This document shows positions 1 through 8,251 of a stretch of 14,455 bases of DNA, one piece after another (position 1 is the stretch's first letter; each line of letters opens with the position of its first letter). Position numbers and translations under genes: made by a program. Below the pieces are notes generated by a model, which was not told the origin of the DNA, made no database searches, and saw only the letters and a list, made by a program, of their open reading frames with translations. The stretch is from Alistipes sp. Lineage in GTDB: Bacteria > Bacteroidota > Bacteroidia > Bacteroidales > Rikenellaceae. The stretch is from the NCBI GenBank assembly GCA_017391665.1, contig JAFOXS010000218.1, positions 1-14,455 of the forward strand, written 5' to 3'.

Positions 1-1
1 G

Positions 2-511
2 CACTTTATTGTAGGTGAGATTAGCGGCAACACCGATACATATTGGAGCACATATTTGTATAAGGAGCGTGGCGATGACAAAATATATACGGGACCAGTT
101 TGGGATTTCGATATTGCATTCGAGAACGACCATCGCACACACCCCATCAGCCAATACAACGATTTTATCTACGCCACCGACGACTCTTCGGCTGCCGGAG
201 GTAAGAATATGAAGAGGTTTGTGTCGCGTATTATCAAGGAGGATCCCGTGGCCAATGCACAACTCAAGCAGATGTGGAACGAACTGCGCAGCAACGGCGT
301 GATCACGGAGGAGTCACTCATCGCCTACATTGACCAAACCGCAGCCTTGCTCGACGAGTCGCAAAAGCTGAACTTCAAACGATGGAAGATCCTGGATCGC
401 AAATTCCACATGAACTTCCAGGCTCTCGGTTCGTATGAGGCCGAGGTCAACACCATCAAGAGCTACATCGATGAGCGACTGGTGCGTCTGGACGAGTTTA
501 TCAACAGATAA
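2..511 (+). CDS. CotH kinase family protein, C-terminal part (5' end outside window)
   Basis: Open reading frame running in from the left edge in frame 2 and ending at TAA 509-511, so only the last 169 residues are present. The sequence YKERGD, about ten residues later GPVWDFDIAFEN, and a helical tail ending in YIDERLVRLDEFI match the C-terminal half of CotH-type domains. In this family the WDFD aspartates belong to the kinase-like active site; the usual Gly after AF is Glu here. Bacteroidota CotH proteins are typically secreted, often with other surface domains, but the N-terminal part that would show a signal peptide or partner domains lies outside the window. Substrate is unknown. The first TTG at position 56 is internal, not a start. 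A terminator follows 23 bases after the stop. Family assignment is fairly sure; function is not. Confidence 0.82.
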   Translation, partial: HFIVGEISGNTDTYWSTYLYKERGDDKIYTGPVWDFDIAFENDHRTHPISQYNDFIYATDDSSAAGGKNMKRFVSRIIKEDPVANAQLKQMWNELRSNGVITEESLIAYIDQTAALLDESQKLNFKRWKILDRKFHMNFQALGSYEAEVNTIKSYIDERLVRLDEFINR

Positions 512-534
512 AACAGTATCGGAAACACAAAAAA

Positions 535-569
535 CAAGGACTATCCTTTTGGGTAGTCCTTGCTTTTTT
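535..569. terminator. Bidirectional intrinsic terminator between convergent genes
   Basis: A 12-base-pair stem (535-546 with 551-562, one T-G wobble) closes a TTTT loop. It is followed by six T on the + strand (564-569) and six A before the stem (529-534), which become T on the - strand. It can therefore end both the CotH-family gene from the left and the araC-type gene from the right. Confidence 0.9.
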
Positions 570-579
570 ATCAAAGGCA

Positions 580-1482
580 TTAATGTTGCGCCTTATATCG
601 CGATGGCGAGATGCCAGTGCGCTGCTTGAAGTATTTACCAAAGAAGGATTGCGAGACGAAGTTCAGGCGCTCCGAAACCTCCAGCACACTCATGCCCTGC
701 TGCTGAAGCAAGCTCTTGGCACGACGTATAACAGCAGCGTCAATAAGCTTGGAGGCATTATACCCAACCTTCTTCTTGCACACCAGCGAGAGGTACTTGG
801 GCGTAATACCCAACTGCGAGGCGTAATACTCAACACTTCTCTCACGCTCGCACGACTCGTCGATAAGTTGCGTGAAACTATGCATTATATCATCCGTACG
901 CGAAAGACGCTCCCTGTCGTCCAACTCGGCACTTGCATACTTACTCAAGATCGAGGCCAGCATATAATAAAAGGACTCAAAGAGTGATATCTGAACCTTT
1001 TTATCATAGGCATTTGGCGCTACACAGTTGGCACAACTAAGCGTTGCCACAATACTATGCAAGCGGGCAATCTCATCGTCGGTAACCTGCAGACAGGGGC
1101 TATTGCCGAACATGATATTGATAGTGAGCAGATCCGCCATAGATATATTCGCCGAATTAATGAATGATGTGGGATATGCAATGAAATATCCCATACAGGC
1201 CTTACTGCACTTAAAGCCTTCAGCCACAGATGAATCCCTGAGCAGCAACAACGTATTGCGACGCATCTCAAAGTGCTTGCCGTCGATGGTTACCTTAGCC
1301 GTTCCGTTGCATATAACGCCCACAGCCAAGCCATCGAAGGTATGCTTCTTGCCCTCGAGCATCTGCAGATTCATCATGGGCGTCAGGACAAAATCTTCAG
1401 AGAAGATATGACTTGGCGAGAGATCCTTCTTGATCTTCGCTACTGATATTTTATTGCCTCTCTCACTTGTATCCTTTCTCAT
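580..1482 (-). CDS. AraC family transcriptional regulator
   Basis: 300 residues, ATG at 1482. Residues about 28-105 look like an N-terminal beta-rich cupin-type sensing domain. Residues about 197-298 form the AraC DNA-binding domain with two helix-turn-helix units: first helix pair around YYASQLGITPKYLSLVCKK (219-237), second around SVLEVSERLNFVSQSFFGKYFK (265-286), ending in the family's typical GISPSRYK. The effector is unknown. It is the last gene of a leftward unit, starting 17 bases after the stop of the lipid kinase gene, and probably shares a transcript with it and apbE; whether it controls them cannot be read from sequence. The two-way hairpin just downstream ends the transcript. Family call is secure; target genes are unknown. 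Confidence 0.9.
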   Translation of the reverse strand: MRKDTSERGNKISVAKIKKDLSPSHIFSEDFVLTPMMNLQMLEGKKHTFDGLAVGVICNGTAKVTIDGKHFEMRRNTLLLLRDSSVAEGFKCSKACMGYFIAYPTSFINSANISMADLLTINIMFGNSPCLQVTDDEIARLHSIVATLSCANCVAPNAYDKKVQISLFESFYYMLASILSKYASAELDDRERLSRTDDIMHSFTQLIDESCERERSVEYYASQLGITPKYLSLVCKKKVGYNASKLIDAAVIRRAKSLLQQQGMSVLEVSERLNFVSQSFFGKYFKQRTGISPSRYKAQH

Positions 1483-1499
1483 TATTCCTGTATTTTAGT

Positions 1500-2393
1500 C
1501 TATTCTTCATGTGGGCAAATTATATTTAGAGCGCCACGCAGGCAACTAACTCTCATAGGGAAACTACCACCACTCTGACCATCCACATCGGTGGCCTCGC
1601 TCGTTGGTGACATAAGCGTCAACTGACTGGTTCGCAAATACTTCACTGCCGGGGTCTTGATGCCTATGATATAGAGAAGCATATCGCACGCCGACTGGAA
1701 TGCTGTCTTGCGCTTACGCAGGAACAGGCAGTCAAAGACTCCATCCCTAAGGCTTGCCATGCGCGCCAAAGGCACGCGACCTGCTGTCTCGCCATTGAAC
1801 ACAAGTCCCATCAACGTGGGATAATAGAAGGCGTCGCCATCGGCCGTAATGGTGAGCGGTATGCCGTGCAGCTTCTTCAGCTCCTTGAAGCCCTCAATCA
1901 TGTATGCAGCACGTCCCAGAATGTGTTTCAACTCCTTGGGAGTATGCTGCGACGTGGTGGTGAAAATTCCGAAACTGAAGATATTGACAAAGTAGATTGG
2001 CGACACATCGGGATGGTTGATCTGCTCCACACGACCGCAATCTATAGGCTCAGCCGTACCATAGGCAATCTGTTGCGCGGCACGCAGCAGATTGTTCGAC
2101 ATGCCCAATGCTCCGGCAAAGTCGTTGGCCGTACCTGCTGGCAAGACGCCAAGCGTAAAGTGCAAACCACGATGCATCATGGCATTAACAATGTAATTGA
2201 GCGTACCATCACCGCCGGCAACAACTGCCAAATCAACATCCTCGTAACCCTCAAAGGGGTTATCGTCAAAACGAATCTCCAAGGGTTGTAAAGCGTAGCC
2301 AGCCTGGGCAAAGATTGCGACTATATCGGCAATCCTGTTTGCCACCCGACCACGGCCCGCATAAGAGTTATATAACAATATTGCTCGTTTCAT
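1500..2393 (-). CDS. Diacylglycerol kinase-like lipid kinase (YegS/BmrU type)
   Basis: 297 residues from ATG at 2393. An in-frame TTG at 2405 would add four residues, but the family normally begins with the first beta strand (here KRAILLYN), so ATG is preferred. The diacylglycerol-kinase catalytic domain shows the nucleotide-binding GGDGT (60-64) and PAGTANDFA (85-93). The C-terminal beta-sandwich lobe ends with a VDGQ segment (270-273) and a GALNIICP strand. The family usually has DGE there; this protein has Gln in place of Glu. Members phosphorylate diacylglycerol or related lipids with ATP at the cytoplasmic membrane face. The gene lies 15 bases after apbE and 17 bases before the araC-type gene, in the same direction, which suggests one transcript. 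Exact lipid substrate is not predictable. Confidence 0.87.
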   Translation of the reverse strand: MKRAILLYNSYAGRGRVANRIADIVAIFAQAGYALQPLEIRFDDNPFEGYEDVDLAVVAGGDGTLNYIVNAMMHRGLHFTLGVLPAGTANDFAGALGMSNNLLRAAQQIAYGTAEPIDCGRVEQINHPDVSPIYFVNIFSFGIFTTTSQHTPKELKHILGRAAYMIEGFKELKKLHGIPLTITADGDAFYYPTLMGLVFNGETAGRVPLARMASLRDGVFDCLFLRKRKTAFQSACDMLLYIIGIKTPAVKYLRTSQLTLMSPTSEATDVDGQSGGSFPMRVSCLRGALNIICPHEE

Positions 2394-2408
2394 CTCAATA
2401 TTCAAACA

Positions 2409-3458
2409 TTACTCGATGGCTCTGTATCCATCAACCGTTGCCAGCGCATCAGCCAGTGAGCGCGAATAGTAGATATCGTACTCATCATTCTGACCAGCGG
2501 CAATAAAATAGACCTGCACGCCCTCGTCCTCCAGCTCCCTGGCAGTGAGCAGTGCCTGCTCCAGATCCATAGCCATAAACATGGTGCCGTAGGCGTCGGC
2601 CTCGGCACATGTAGGAGCAATGACGGTTGCCGAGAGCAGCGATGTCACTGCACTGCGACCCGTACGGGGATCGATCGTATGAGAGACCTTCTGCCCCTGA
2701 TCGTCAAGGTAATAGCGGCGATAGTTGCCCGATGTGGCCATCGACGAATCGGTAAGAGATATAACCTGCTGGACAAACTCGCCCATCGAGTTGTTTCCAT
2801 CGAAGGGGGTCTCTATTCCGATGCGCCATGCTCCACCCTTGGCATTGACTCCACGGCAGCGCACCTCGCCTCCAATATCGACCAGATAATCCTCTATGCC
2901 CCACTGCTCCAGAGCGCGTGCAGCCATATCCACAACATAGCCTTTGGCTATAGAGTTGAAGTCGATCTTCATACGGCTATCGGCCTTCTGCAATCGGCCA
3001 TCGACAACCTGCAACTTATCAATGCCCACAAACTCGAGCAGCGAATCAACATTGATGCTGGTCTGGCGATCCTTGGCGGCAAAACCATACGCCTCAACAA
3101 GCGGGCCTACAGTCACATCGTAGACTCCCCCACTCTGCTCGCTCACACGGCGCGAGAGATTAAGGCAGTAGATAATATGCTCATCCAGAAGATCTGTTTC
3201 GTTGTTGTTCACACGGCTCAGAAGCGAGCCCTCCTCAAAGATAGACATCGAAGCCTTGGCCTCTCTGTCGATACGCATCATAAGGTCATACACCTCGGCC
3301 GAGGAGCGCGACGTGCGGGCACTAACCGTAAGGAACGTACCGAGCATCTGTCCCTCCACCTTTACGTATGTCGGCTCCACCCTGTGGCATCCCCACACAG
3401 AGGACACAACAGCTACAAGGCAAAGCACCCGACGAAAATATGTTATGATTGCTGTCAA
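2409..3458 (-). CDS. apbE: FAD:protein FMN transferase (ApbE), lipoprotein
   Basis: 349 residues. ApbE attaches FMN from FAD to a threonine of target proteins (for example in Rnf or Nqr complexes) outside the cytoplasmic membrane. Seen here: a lipoprotein signal with RR near the start and VWGC lipobox (Cys24); the flavin-site segments MSIFEEGSLLSRVN, YDVTVGPLVEAYGF, IDFNSIAKGY, DIGGEVRCRG and TSGNYRRYY; IDPRTGRS; and the metal-binding AEADAYGT. The start is unusual. The frame is closed by TAG at 3465-3467, and no ATG occurs before the signal sequence, so the TTG at 3458 is the only reasonable start; an ATG at about 3500 is in another frame. First gene of the apbE-lipid kinase-araC unit, with a -7 box at 3538-3545. 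No Rnf or Nqr gene is nearby, so the target protein is unknown. Confidence 0.92.
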   Translation of the reverse strand: MTAIITYFRRVLCLVAVVSSVWGCHRVEPTYVKVEGQMLGTFLTVSARTSRSSAEVYDLMMRIDREAKASMSIFEEGSLLSRVNNNETDLLDEHIIYCLNLSRRVSEQSGGVYDVTVGPLVEAYGFAAKDRQTSINVDSLLEFVGIDKLQVVDGRLQKADSRMKIDFNSIAKGYVVDMAARALEQWGIEDYLVDIGGEVRCRGVNAKGGAWRIGIETPFDGNNSMGEFVQQVISLTDSSMATSGNYRRYYLDDQGQKVSHTIDPRTGRSAVTSLLSATVIAPTCAEADAYGTMFMAMDLEQALLTARELEDEGVQVYFIAAGQNDEYDIYYSRSLADALATVDGYRAIE

Positions 3459-3537
3459 AATTTTCTATTACGTTTGTAGTCTCCCTTTCCGAGTTCATCA
3501 CCTTTGATGGAAGCCTTCGGATAGGGCCAATATAGTG

Positions 3538-3545
3538 CAAATATA
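3538..3545 (-). promoter_or_regulatory. Promoter -7 box for apbE unit
   Basis: TATATTTG on the - strand matches the Bacteroidota -7 consensus TAnnTTTG. No clear TTTG lies 19-21 bases upstream; the nearest is TGTT at 3567-3570. Transcription would begin near 3531, giving a leader of about 70 bases before the TTG start of apbE. Confidence 0.55.
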
Positions 3546-3627
3546 ACAATTTTTATGTAAAAATTTAACATCTGAAAGCCAAATCGAAAATCGGGTTAAA
3601 AAAATAAGTGTTTTTAGTAGTGAAATA

Positions 3628-3659
3628 TTTGGCTCTTAATGAAATTAGGCGTAATTTTG
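3628..3659 (+). promoter_or_regulatory. rpsO-pnp promoter, Bacteroidota type
   Basis: TTTG at 3628-3631, a 20-base spacer and TAATTTTG at 3652-3659 fit the Bacteroidota consensus (TTTG, 19-21 bases, TAnnTTTG) exactly. Start of transcription is expected near 3665, about 100 bases before the rpsO ATG. Confidence 0.85.
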
Positions 3660-3664
3660 TGGCA

Positions 3665-3766
3665 CGCTCCGGTGTTATTCACGGTAAGGGGAATGCATCG
3701 TGGAGTGGAACCAGGATCCTGACCAACTCGAGAGACGCGGCGAGGTCCATAAATCTTAATTTTTTT
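3665..3766 (+). promoter_or_regulatory. Structured 5' leader of rpsO, possible S15 autoregulatory RNA
   Basis: About 100 bases lie between the promoter and the rpsO ATG. They contain a hairpin (CCgGTG 3669-3674, loop TTATT, CACGG 3680-3684), a 10-base palindrome CAGGATCCTG (3712-3721) and a G/C-rich segment, then a T-rich stretch directly before ATG. Ribosomal protein S15 represses its own mRNA through structured leaders in several bacterial groups, with different folds in each. That this leader does the same is inference; no known S15-leader fold was matched. Confidence 0.4.
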
Positions 3767-4039
3767 ATGGCTTATTTAACAGCAGAGAAAAAGCAAGAGC
3801 TTTTTGGTAAGTACGGCAAGTCTAACACTGACACAGGTTCTCCTGAGAGCCAGATTGCACTGTTTTCGTACCGTATCAGCCACCTTACTGAGCACCTCAA
3901 GAAGAACAAGCACGACTTCGGCACCCAGCGCTCATTGTTGCGCTTGGTAGGTAAGCGTCGCAAGTTGCTCATGTATTTGAAGGAGGTTGATATCGAGCGT
4001 TACCGCGCTATCATCAAGACTCTTAACCTCCGTAAGTAA
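3767..4039 (+). CDS. rpsO: Small ribosomal subunit protein uS15
   Basis: 90 residues beginning MAYLTAEKKQELF, the full usual length of S15. Conserved features include TDTGSPESQIALFSYRI (helix 1 and the rRNA-binding loop), HLKKNKHD (48-50 contains the KHD element) and SLLRLVGKRRKLLMYL (three-way-junction contact). S15 binds 16S rRNA early in 30S assembly. The same frame is open back to 3608, but that upstream part lies across the promoter and has no S15 similarity, so the ATG at 3767 is the start. It precedes pnp by 86 bases, the same order as the E. coli rpsO-pnp operon, with a terminator-like hairpin between them. Confidence 0.97.
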   Translation: MAYLTAEKKQELFGKYGKSNTDTGSPESQIALFSYRISHLTEHLKKNKHDFGTQRSLLRLVGKRRKLLMYLKEVDIERYRAIIKTLNLRK

Positions 4040-4053
4040 TACGATTGAGGTAA

Positions 4054-4093
4054 AAAGGGCTGTGCACGGCGTATGCCGCCAGCCCTTTATTTT
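4054..4093 (+). terminator. Hairpin between rpsO and pnp (attenuator or partial terminator)
   Basis: A 9-base-pair stem (AAAGGGCTG 4054-4062 with CAGCCCTTT 4080-4088) encloses an inner CGGC-GTAT-GCCG stem and is followed by ATTTT. This has the form of an intrinsic terminator. No good -33/-7 pair lies between it and the pnp ATG at 4126, so pnp probably depends on read-through, and the hairpin may set the ratio of S15 to PNPase or act as a processing site. Confidence 0.7.
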
Positions 4094-4125
4094 GAAATTT
4101 ATCATTTGACGATTATAGAAGAATT

Positions 4126-6357
4126 ATGGAAGAAAAGAAGTTGTACAACGCTGTACAGAAGACGATCACGCTCGCTGACGGTCGTGAGATCACAATTGAG
4201 ACCGGTAAGTTGGCAAAGCAGGCAGACGGTTCGGTAGTAGTTAAGATGGGTAACACTATGTTGCTCGGAACTGTTGTAGCCGCTAAGGATGCAAAGGAGG
4301 GAACAGATTTCATGCCTCTGCAGGTGGAGTATAAGGAGAAGTTCGCATCATGCGGCCGCTTCCCCGGAGGTTTTATGAAGCGCGAGGGTAAGGCAAGCGA
4401 TGCAGAGATTCTGGTTGCACGTCTTATCGACCGTGCATTGCGTCCCCTTTTCCCCTCGGATTACCACGCCGACGTATTTGTTACGGTAAACCTTATTTCA
4501 GCAGACAAGGATATTCAGCCCGATGCATTGGCAGGTCTGGCTGCTTCGGCTGCACTGGCCGTATCTGACATTCCCTTTGGTGGCCCCATCTCGGAGGTTC
4601 GCGTAGCGCGCATCAATGGTGAGTATGTCATCAACCCCAACTTCTCACAGATGGCAGACGTAGATCTGGACATCATGGTTGGTGGTACTATCGACAACAT
4701 CCTCATGGTTGAGGGTGAGATGAACGAGGTATCTGAGGAGGTTATGCTCGGCGCCATCAAGTTCGCTCACGAGGAGATCAAGAAGCACTGTGCCGTTCAG
4801 ATCGAGCTCTCGAAGGAGTTGGGCAAGGACGTTAAGCGCACCTACTGCCACGAGACCAACGACGAGGAGTTGCGTCAGCAGATCATCACCGAGCTCTACG
4901 ACAAGGCTTACGCTATCGCTACCAGCGGTACTGCAAAGCACGAGCGCTCGGAGGCTTTCGAGGCTCTGGAGGCAGAGTTCGCAGCACGCTTTACTGAGGA
5001 GGAGCTGGAGGAGAAGGCTCCCCTTATTCACAAATATTTCCACGATGATGTGCAGAAGAAGGCTATGCGTAACATGATCCTCGACGAGGGTCAGCGTCTG
5101 GATGGCCGTCGCACTGACGAGATCCGCCCCATCTGGTGCGAGGTAGGCTACCTGCCCGCAGCACACGGCTCGGCAATCTTTACTCGTGGTGAGACACAGT
5201 CACTCACAACAGTTACATTGGGTACCAAGCTTGACGAGAAGATGATCGACGAGGTATTGGTTCAGGGCTCTGAGAAGTTCACCCTGCACTACAACTTCCC
5301 TCCCTTCTCAACTGGCGAGGCTCGTCCCGCACGTGGTGTTAGCCGTCGTGAGATCGGTCACGGTCACCTGGCATGGCGTGCATTGAAGCCTATGATCCCC
5401 ACAGGCGAGCAGATGCCCTACGCATTGCGCGTAGTATCAGATATCCTGGAGTCAAACGGTTCATCATCTATGGCAACCGTATGTGCAGGTACTCTGGCAT
5501 TGATGGATGCCGGCGTTAAGATCAAGAAGCCCGTATCAGGTATCGCAATGGGTCTTATCTCAGACTCTGCAACAGGCCGCTGGGCTGTATTGTCAGATAT
5601 TCTGGGTGACGAAGACCACCTGGGCGATATGGACTTCAAGGTTACAGGTACAAAGGATGGTATCACCGCAACACAGATGGATATCAAGGTTGACGGTCTG
5701 TCATATGAGGTATTGGCTACCGCTCTGGAGCAGGCTCGCAAGGGTCGTATGCACATCCTGGAGAAGATCACCGACACCATCGCTGAGCCCCGTGAGGACT
5801 ACCGCGAGTTCGTACCCCGCATCGTACAGATCCAGATTCCCAAGGACTTCATCGGTGCTGTTATCGGCCCCGGCGGTAAGGTTATCCAGGATATTCAGAA
5901 GACTACTGGCACCACTATCACTATCACCGAGAACGAGGAGTGCGGCGTAGTGGATATCTTCGGTGTTGACAAGACCGCTCTGGACGGCGCACTTGCTCGC
6001 ATCAAGGGTATCGTAGCTGTTCCCGAGGTAGGTGAGGTTTACAATGGTACCATCAAGAGCATCGTAGCATTTGGTGCTTTCGTTGAGATCCTTCCCGGCA
6101 AGGAGGCTTTGTTGCACATCTCTGAGATCGACTACAAGCGTTTCGAGACTATGGATGAGACAGGCCTTAAGGAGGGTGACACAATCGAGGTTAAGCTTAT
6201 CGGCGTAGATCCCAAGACTCAGAAGTACAAGCTCTCTCGCAAGGCACTCCTGCCTAAGCCCGAGGGTTGGGTAGAGCGTGAGCGTAAGCCTCGTAGTGAG
6301 GGTCGTCCCCGCGGTGAGCGCGGCGAGCGTCACGGTGGCGAGCGCAACAAGCGATAA
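4126..6357 (+). CDS. pnp: Polyribonucleotide nucleotidyltransferase (PNPase)
   Basis: 743 residues. PNPase degrades RNA 3' to 5' using phosphate. Domains in order: first RNase PH-like domain (about 15-230, with [17 protein letters not shown]), helical linker (about 245-320), second catalytic RNase PH domain (about 325-550, with [20 protein letters not shown] and [13 protein letters not shown]). D495 and D501 correspond to E. coli D486 and D492. Then come a KH domain with its GPGG loop (about 565-620) and an S1 domain (about 635-705, starting [20 protein letters not shown]). The last 30 residues are a basic Arg/Gly/Glu-rich tail ending GGERNKR, making it longer than the 711-residue E. coli protein. 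All catalytic and RNA-binding elements are intact. It is downstream of rpsO, with a lipoprotein gene 41 bases after it and no terminator between. Confidence 0.98.
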   Translation: MEEKKLYNAVQKTITLADGREITIETGKLAKQADGSVVVKMGNTMLLGTVVAAKDAKEGTDFMPLQVEYKEKFASCGRFPGGFMKREGKASDAEILVARLIDRALRPLFPSDYHADVFVTVNLISADKDIQPDALAGLAASAALAVSDIPFGGPISEVRVARINGEYVINPNFSQMADVDLDIMVGGTIDNILMVEGEMNEVSEEVMLGAIKFAHEEIKKHCAVQIELSKELGKDVKRTYCHETNDEELRQQIITELYDKAYAIATSGTAKHERSEAFEALEAEFAARFTEEELEEKAPLIHKYFHDDVQKKAMRNMILDEGQRLDGRRTDEIRPIWCEVGYLPAAHGSAIFTRGETQSLTTVTLGTKLDEKMIDEVLVQGSEKFTLHYNFPPFSTGEARPARGVSRREIGHGHLAWRALKPMIPTGEQMPYALRVVSDILESNGSSSMATVCAGTLALMDAGVKIKKPVSGIAMGLISDSATGRWAVLSDILGDEDHLGDMDFKVTGTKDGITATQMDIKVDGLSYEVLATALEQARKGRMHILEKITDTIAEPREDYREFVPRIVQIQIPKDFIGAVIGPGGKVIQDIQKTTGTTITITENEECGVVDIFGVDKTALDGALARIKGIVAVPEVGEVYNGTIKSIVAFGAFVEILPGKEALLHISEIDYKRFETMDETGLKEGDTIEVKLIGVDPKTQKYKLSRKALLPKPEGWVERERKPRSEGRPRGERGERHGGERNKR

Positions 6358-6398
6358 GCGAATCCGGAACTAAACTTTAACTACCTAATAAAATTATT

Positions 6399-8147
6399 AT
6401 GAAAAACTGTCTGAAATTGTTTGCTGTTGTAGCTATTGCTGCCATCATGACAGGATGTAACTGCTTCAGCAAGATGGCCAAGAATCAGGATCAGGTCAAC
6501 ATCACCTGCACTCCTGAGGTGTTGGCGCTGAACAACGGCAAGGTGGAGGCTGACATCACTGTTACCTTCCCTGCCAAGTACTACAACCAGAAGGCCGTAT
6601 TGAAGGTTACCCCCGTGATGATTTTCGAGGGTGGCATGGTCGAGGGTGCTACAAAGTATTACCAGGGCGGTAAGGTTAAGGATAACTACATCGTAGTTCC
6701 TGCAACCGGCGGCAAGGTAACACAGCACGTTGAGTTCCCTTACGACGCTCGCATGGCACAGAGCGAGTTGGCTCTGCTCGTTGAGGTTAAGTGCCCCAGC
6801 GGTCCCTGCAAGGTCTTCACATTGGTAAATGCTAACACTGGCGCACTGCCCACCAAGGCTGAGGCTGCTGCTTTGGCAGCTGGCGGCAAGCAGGCTGAGG
6901 CTATCAAGAAGGCCTTTGCTCTTCCTGTTGCCAAGGGCGTGAATACACTCCAGAGCGAGTTGGTTTACTCTGATGTAATGTCTAACACGGCTAACAACTA
7001 CAAGAACGTTACTACCGTTGTTACAAAGGCTGACATCATGTATGCCATCAACTCATCAACAGTATCTAGCAAGGCTACCTCGACCGACGAGATCAAGGCC
7101 TTCAAGGAGAACGTTGTAGCACAGCAGAGCAACGACCGCGCAACGCAGAAGCTCTACGTTCACGGTTACGCATCACCCGATGGTCCCGAGAAGTTCAACG
7201 ACAAGCTCTCATCAGCTCGTTCAACATCAGGACACAAGGCTGCCGAGAAGATCCTCAAGGATACAGGCATGTCACTCGACCAGGCTTCATACGGTGAGGA
7301 CTGGGAGGGCTTCAAGGAGTTGGTTGCTGCATCAGACATCGAGGATAAGGATATCATCCTCCAGGTGTTGAGCCGCTACGACTCTTCTACACAGCGTGAG
7401 GCCGAGATCAAGAACATGTCAGCCGTATTCACCGAGCTCAAGAAGGAGATCCTTCCCAAGTTGCGTCGTGCACAGCTCGTAAACAGCACCGACATCAAGG
7501 GTAAGACCGATGCCGAGATGGCTGCTCTGATCAACTCAGGTCGCCTGGACGAGCTCACCAACGAGGAGTTGCTCTACATGGCTGAAAGCGTATTGGAGGA
7601 TGGCAAGGCAAAGGTAACCGTACTGGAGTACACTGCCAAGAAGTTCAACGATGCTCGTGCTTACAACAACCTCGGTGTTGCCTATGCAAAGTTGGGTGAG
7701 GCTCAGAAGGCTCTTACAAGCTTCGAGAAGGCTGCACAGTTGGGCTTGAACAACAACGAGATCAACAGCAACCTTGCACTTGCAAATCTGGCTAACGGCA
7801 ACGTATCGAAGGCACAGCAGTATGCTGCAGCTGCCGATGCTAAGACCAAGGCTATGATCTCTGCTGCACAGGGTAACTATAGCTCGGCTGCATCAACCTT
7901 GTCAGGTTACAACGCTGCTATCGCTAAGGTTATGAACAACGATCTCACCTCTGCAAAGAGCGCTATCGCTGCCGATAAGTCTGCCAAGGCTGACTATCTG
8001 CGTGCCGTTATCGCATCGAAGGAGGGTGACCTGAACACAGCGAAGGCTGAGTTGCAGAACGCTATTTCGAAGGATGCATCACTCGCTGCAAAGGCTGCGA
8101 AGGATGTAAACCTGAAGAACTTGTTCGCAAGCGGTTTCAAACTCTAA
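6399..8147 (+). CDS. Lipoprotein with OmpA-like and TPR domains
   Basis: 582 residues. A lipoprotein signal ends in MTGC (Cys20). Residues about 30-150 form a beta-rich region of unknown type. About 205-330 resembles the OmpA peptidoglycan-binding domain: YVHGYASPDGPEKFNDKLSSAR (253-274) has the spaced Asp, Asn, LS and Arg of that family. Residues 418-452 are a clear TPR unit (RAYNNLGVAYAKLGEAQKAL), and the Ala/Lys-rich remainder looks like further degenerate helical repeats. The likely role is an outer-membrane-anchored protein that touches the cell wall and holds partners by its repeats; the exact function is unknown. Codon use is strongly biased as in pnp, which suggests high expression. 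It lies 41 bases after pnp with no promoter seen and ends at a strong terminator, so it may be part of the rpsO-pnp transcript. Confidence 0.8.
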   Translation: MKNCLKLFAVVAIAAIMTGCNCFSKMAKNQDQVNITCTPEVLALNNGKVEADITVTFPAKYYNQKAVLKVTPVMIFEGGMVEGATKYYQGGKVKDNYIVVPATGGKVTQHVEFPYDARMAQSELALLVEVKCPSGPCKVFTLVNANTGALPTKAEAAALAAGGKQAEAIKKAFALPVAKGVNTLQSELVYSDVMSNTANNYKNVTTVVTKADIMYAINSSTVSSKATSTDEIKAFKENVVAQQSNDRATQKLYVHGYASPDGPEKFNDKLSSARSTSGHKAAEKILKDTGMSLDQASYGEDWEGFKELVAASDIEDKDIILQVLSRYDSSTQREAEIKNMSAVFTELKKEILPKLRRAQLVNSTDIKGKTDAEMAALINSGRLDELTNEELLYMAESVLEDGKAKVTVLEYTAKKFNDARAYNNLGVAYAKLGEAQKALTSFEKAAQLGLNNNEINSNLALANLANGNVSKAQQYAAAADAKTKAMISAAQGNYSSAASTLSGYNAAIAKVMNNDLTSAKSAIAADKSAKADYLRAVIASKEGDLNTAKAELQNAISKDASLAAKAAKDVNLKNLFASGFKL

Positions 8148-8170
8148 GAAAGAGTACCCAAATAAAAGAG

Positions 8171-8201
8171 GGCTGCCACTAAATTGTTGGCAGCCTTTTT
8201 T
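8171..8201 (+). terminator. Intrinsic terminator after the OmpA/TPR lipoprotein gene
   Basis: Perfect 8-base-pair stem GGCTGCCA (8171-8178) with TGGCAGCC (8188-8195), a 9-base loop, then six T (8196-8201). The end of the T-run also supplies the TTTG of the deoC promoter. Confidence 0.9.
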
Positions 8202-8230
8202 GTGTTAAGTACATATTTTGCGTATATTTG
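8199..8230 (+). promoter_or_regulatory. deoC promoter, Bacteroidota type
   Basis: TTTG (8199-8202), a 20-base spacer and TATATTTG (8223-8230) fit the consensus exactly. Transcription should begin near 8237, about 15 bases before the deoC ATG. The -33 box overlaps the T-run of the preceding terminator. Confidence 0.85.
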
Positions 8231-8251
8231 CAGAAAGTAAAATCTTTCACT

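Larger units (their letters stand above)
3459..3766. other. 308-base intergenic region with divergent promoters and rpsO leader
   Basis: This gap holds, from left to right, the leader and promoter of the leftward apbE unit (to about 3570), an A/T-rich spacer, the rpsO promoter (3628-3659) and the roughly 100-base rpsO leader. No gene was seen in it. The short reading frames that cross it have no recognisable protein features and overlap the promoters. Confidence 0.7.

Noticed and set aside
3608..3766. 53-residue extension of S15
   Set aside because: S15 is complete at 90 residues from ATG 3767; the upstream frame overlaps the promoter.
4645..6333. Long open frames on the opposite strand of pnp
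   Set aside because: They are shadows of the biased codon use of pnp; their products look like Leu-rich low-complexity sequence without domains.
8228..8251. Longer deoC start at TTG 8228
   Set aside because: The TTG is part of the promoter -7 box TATATTTG, upstream of the expected transcript start.
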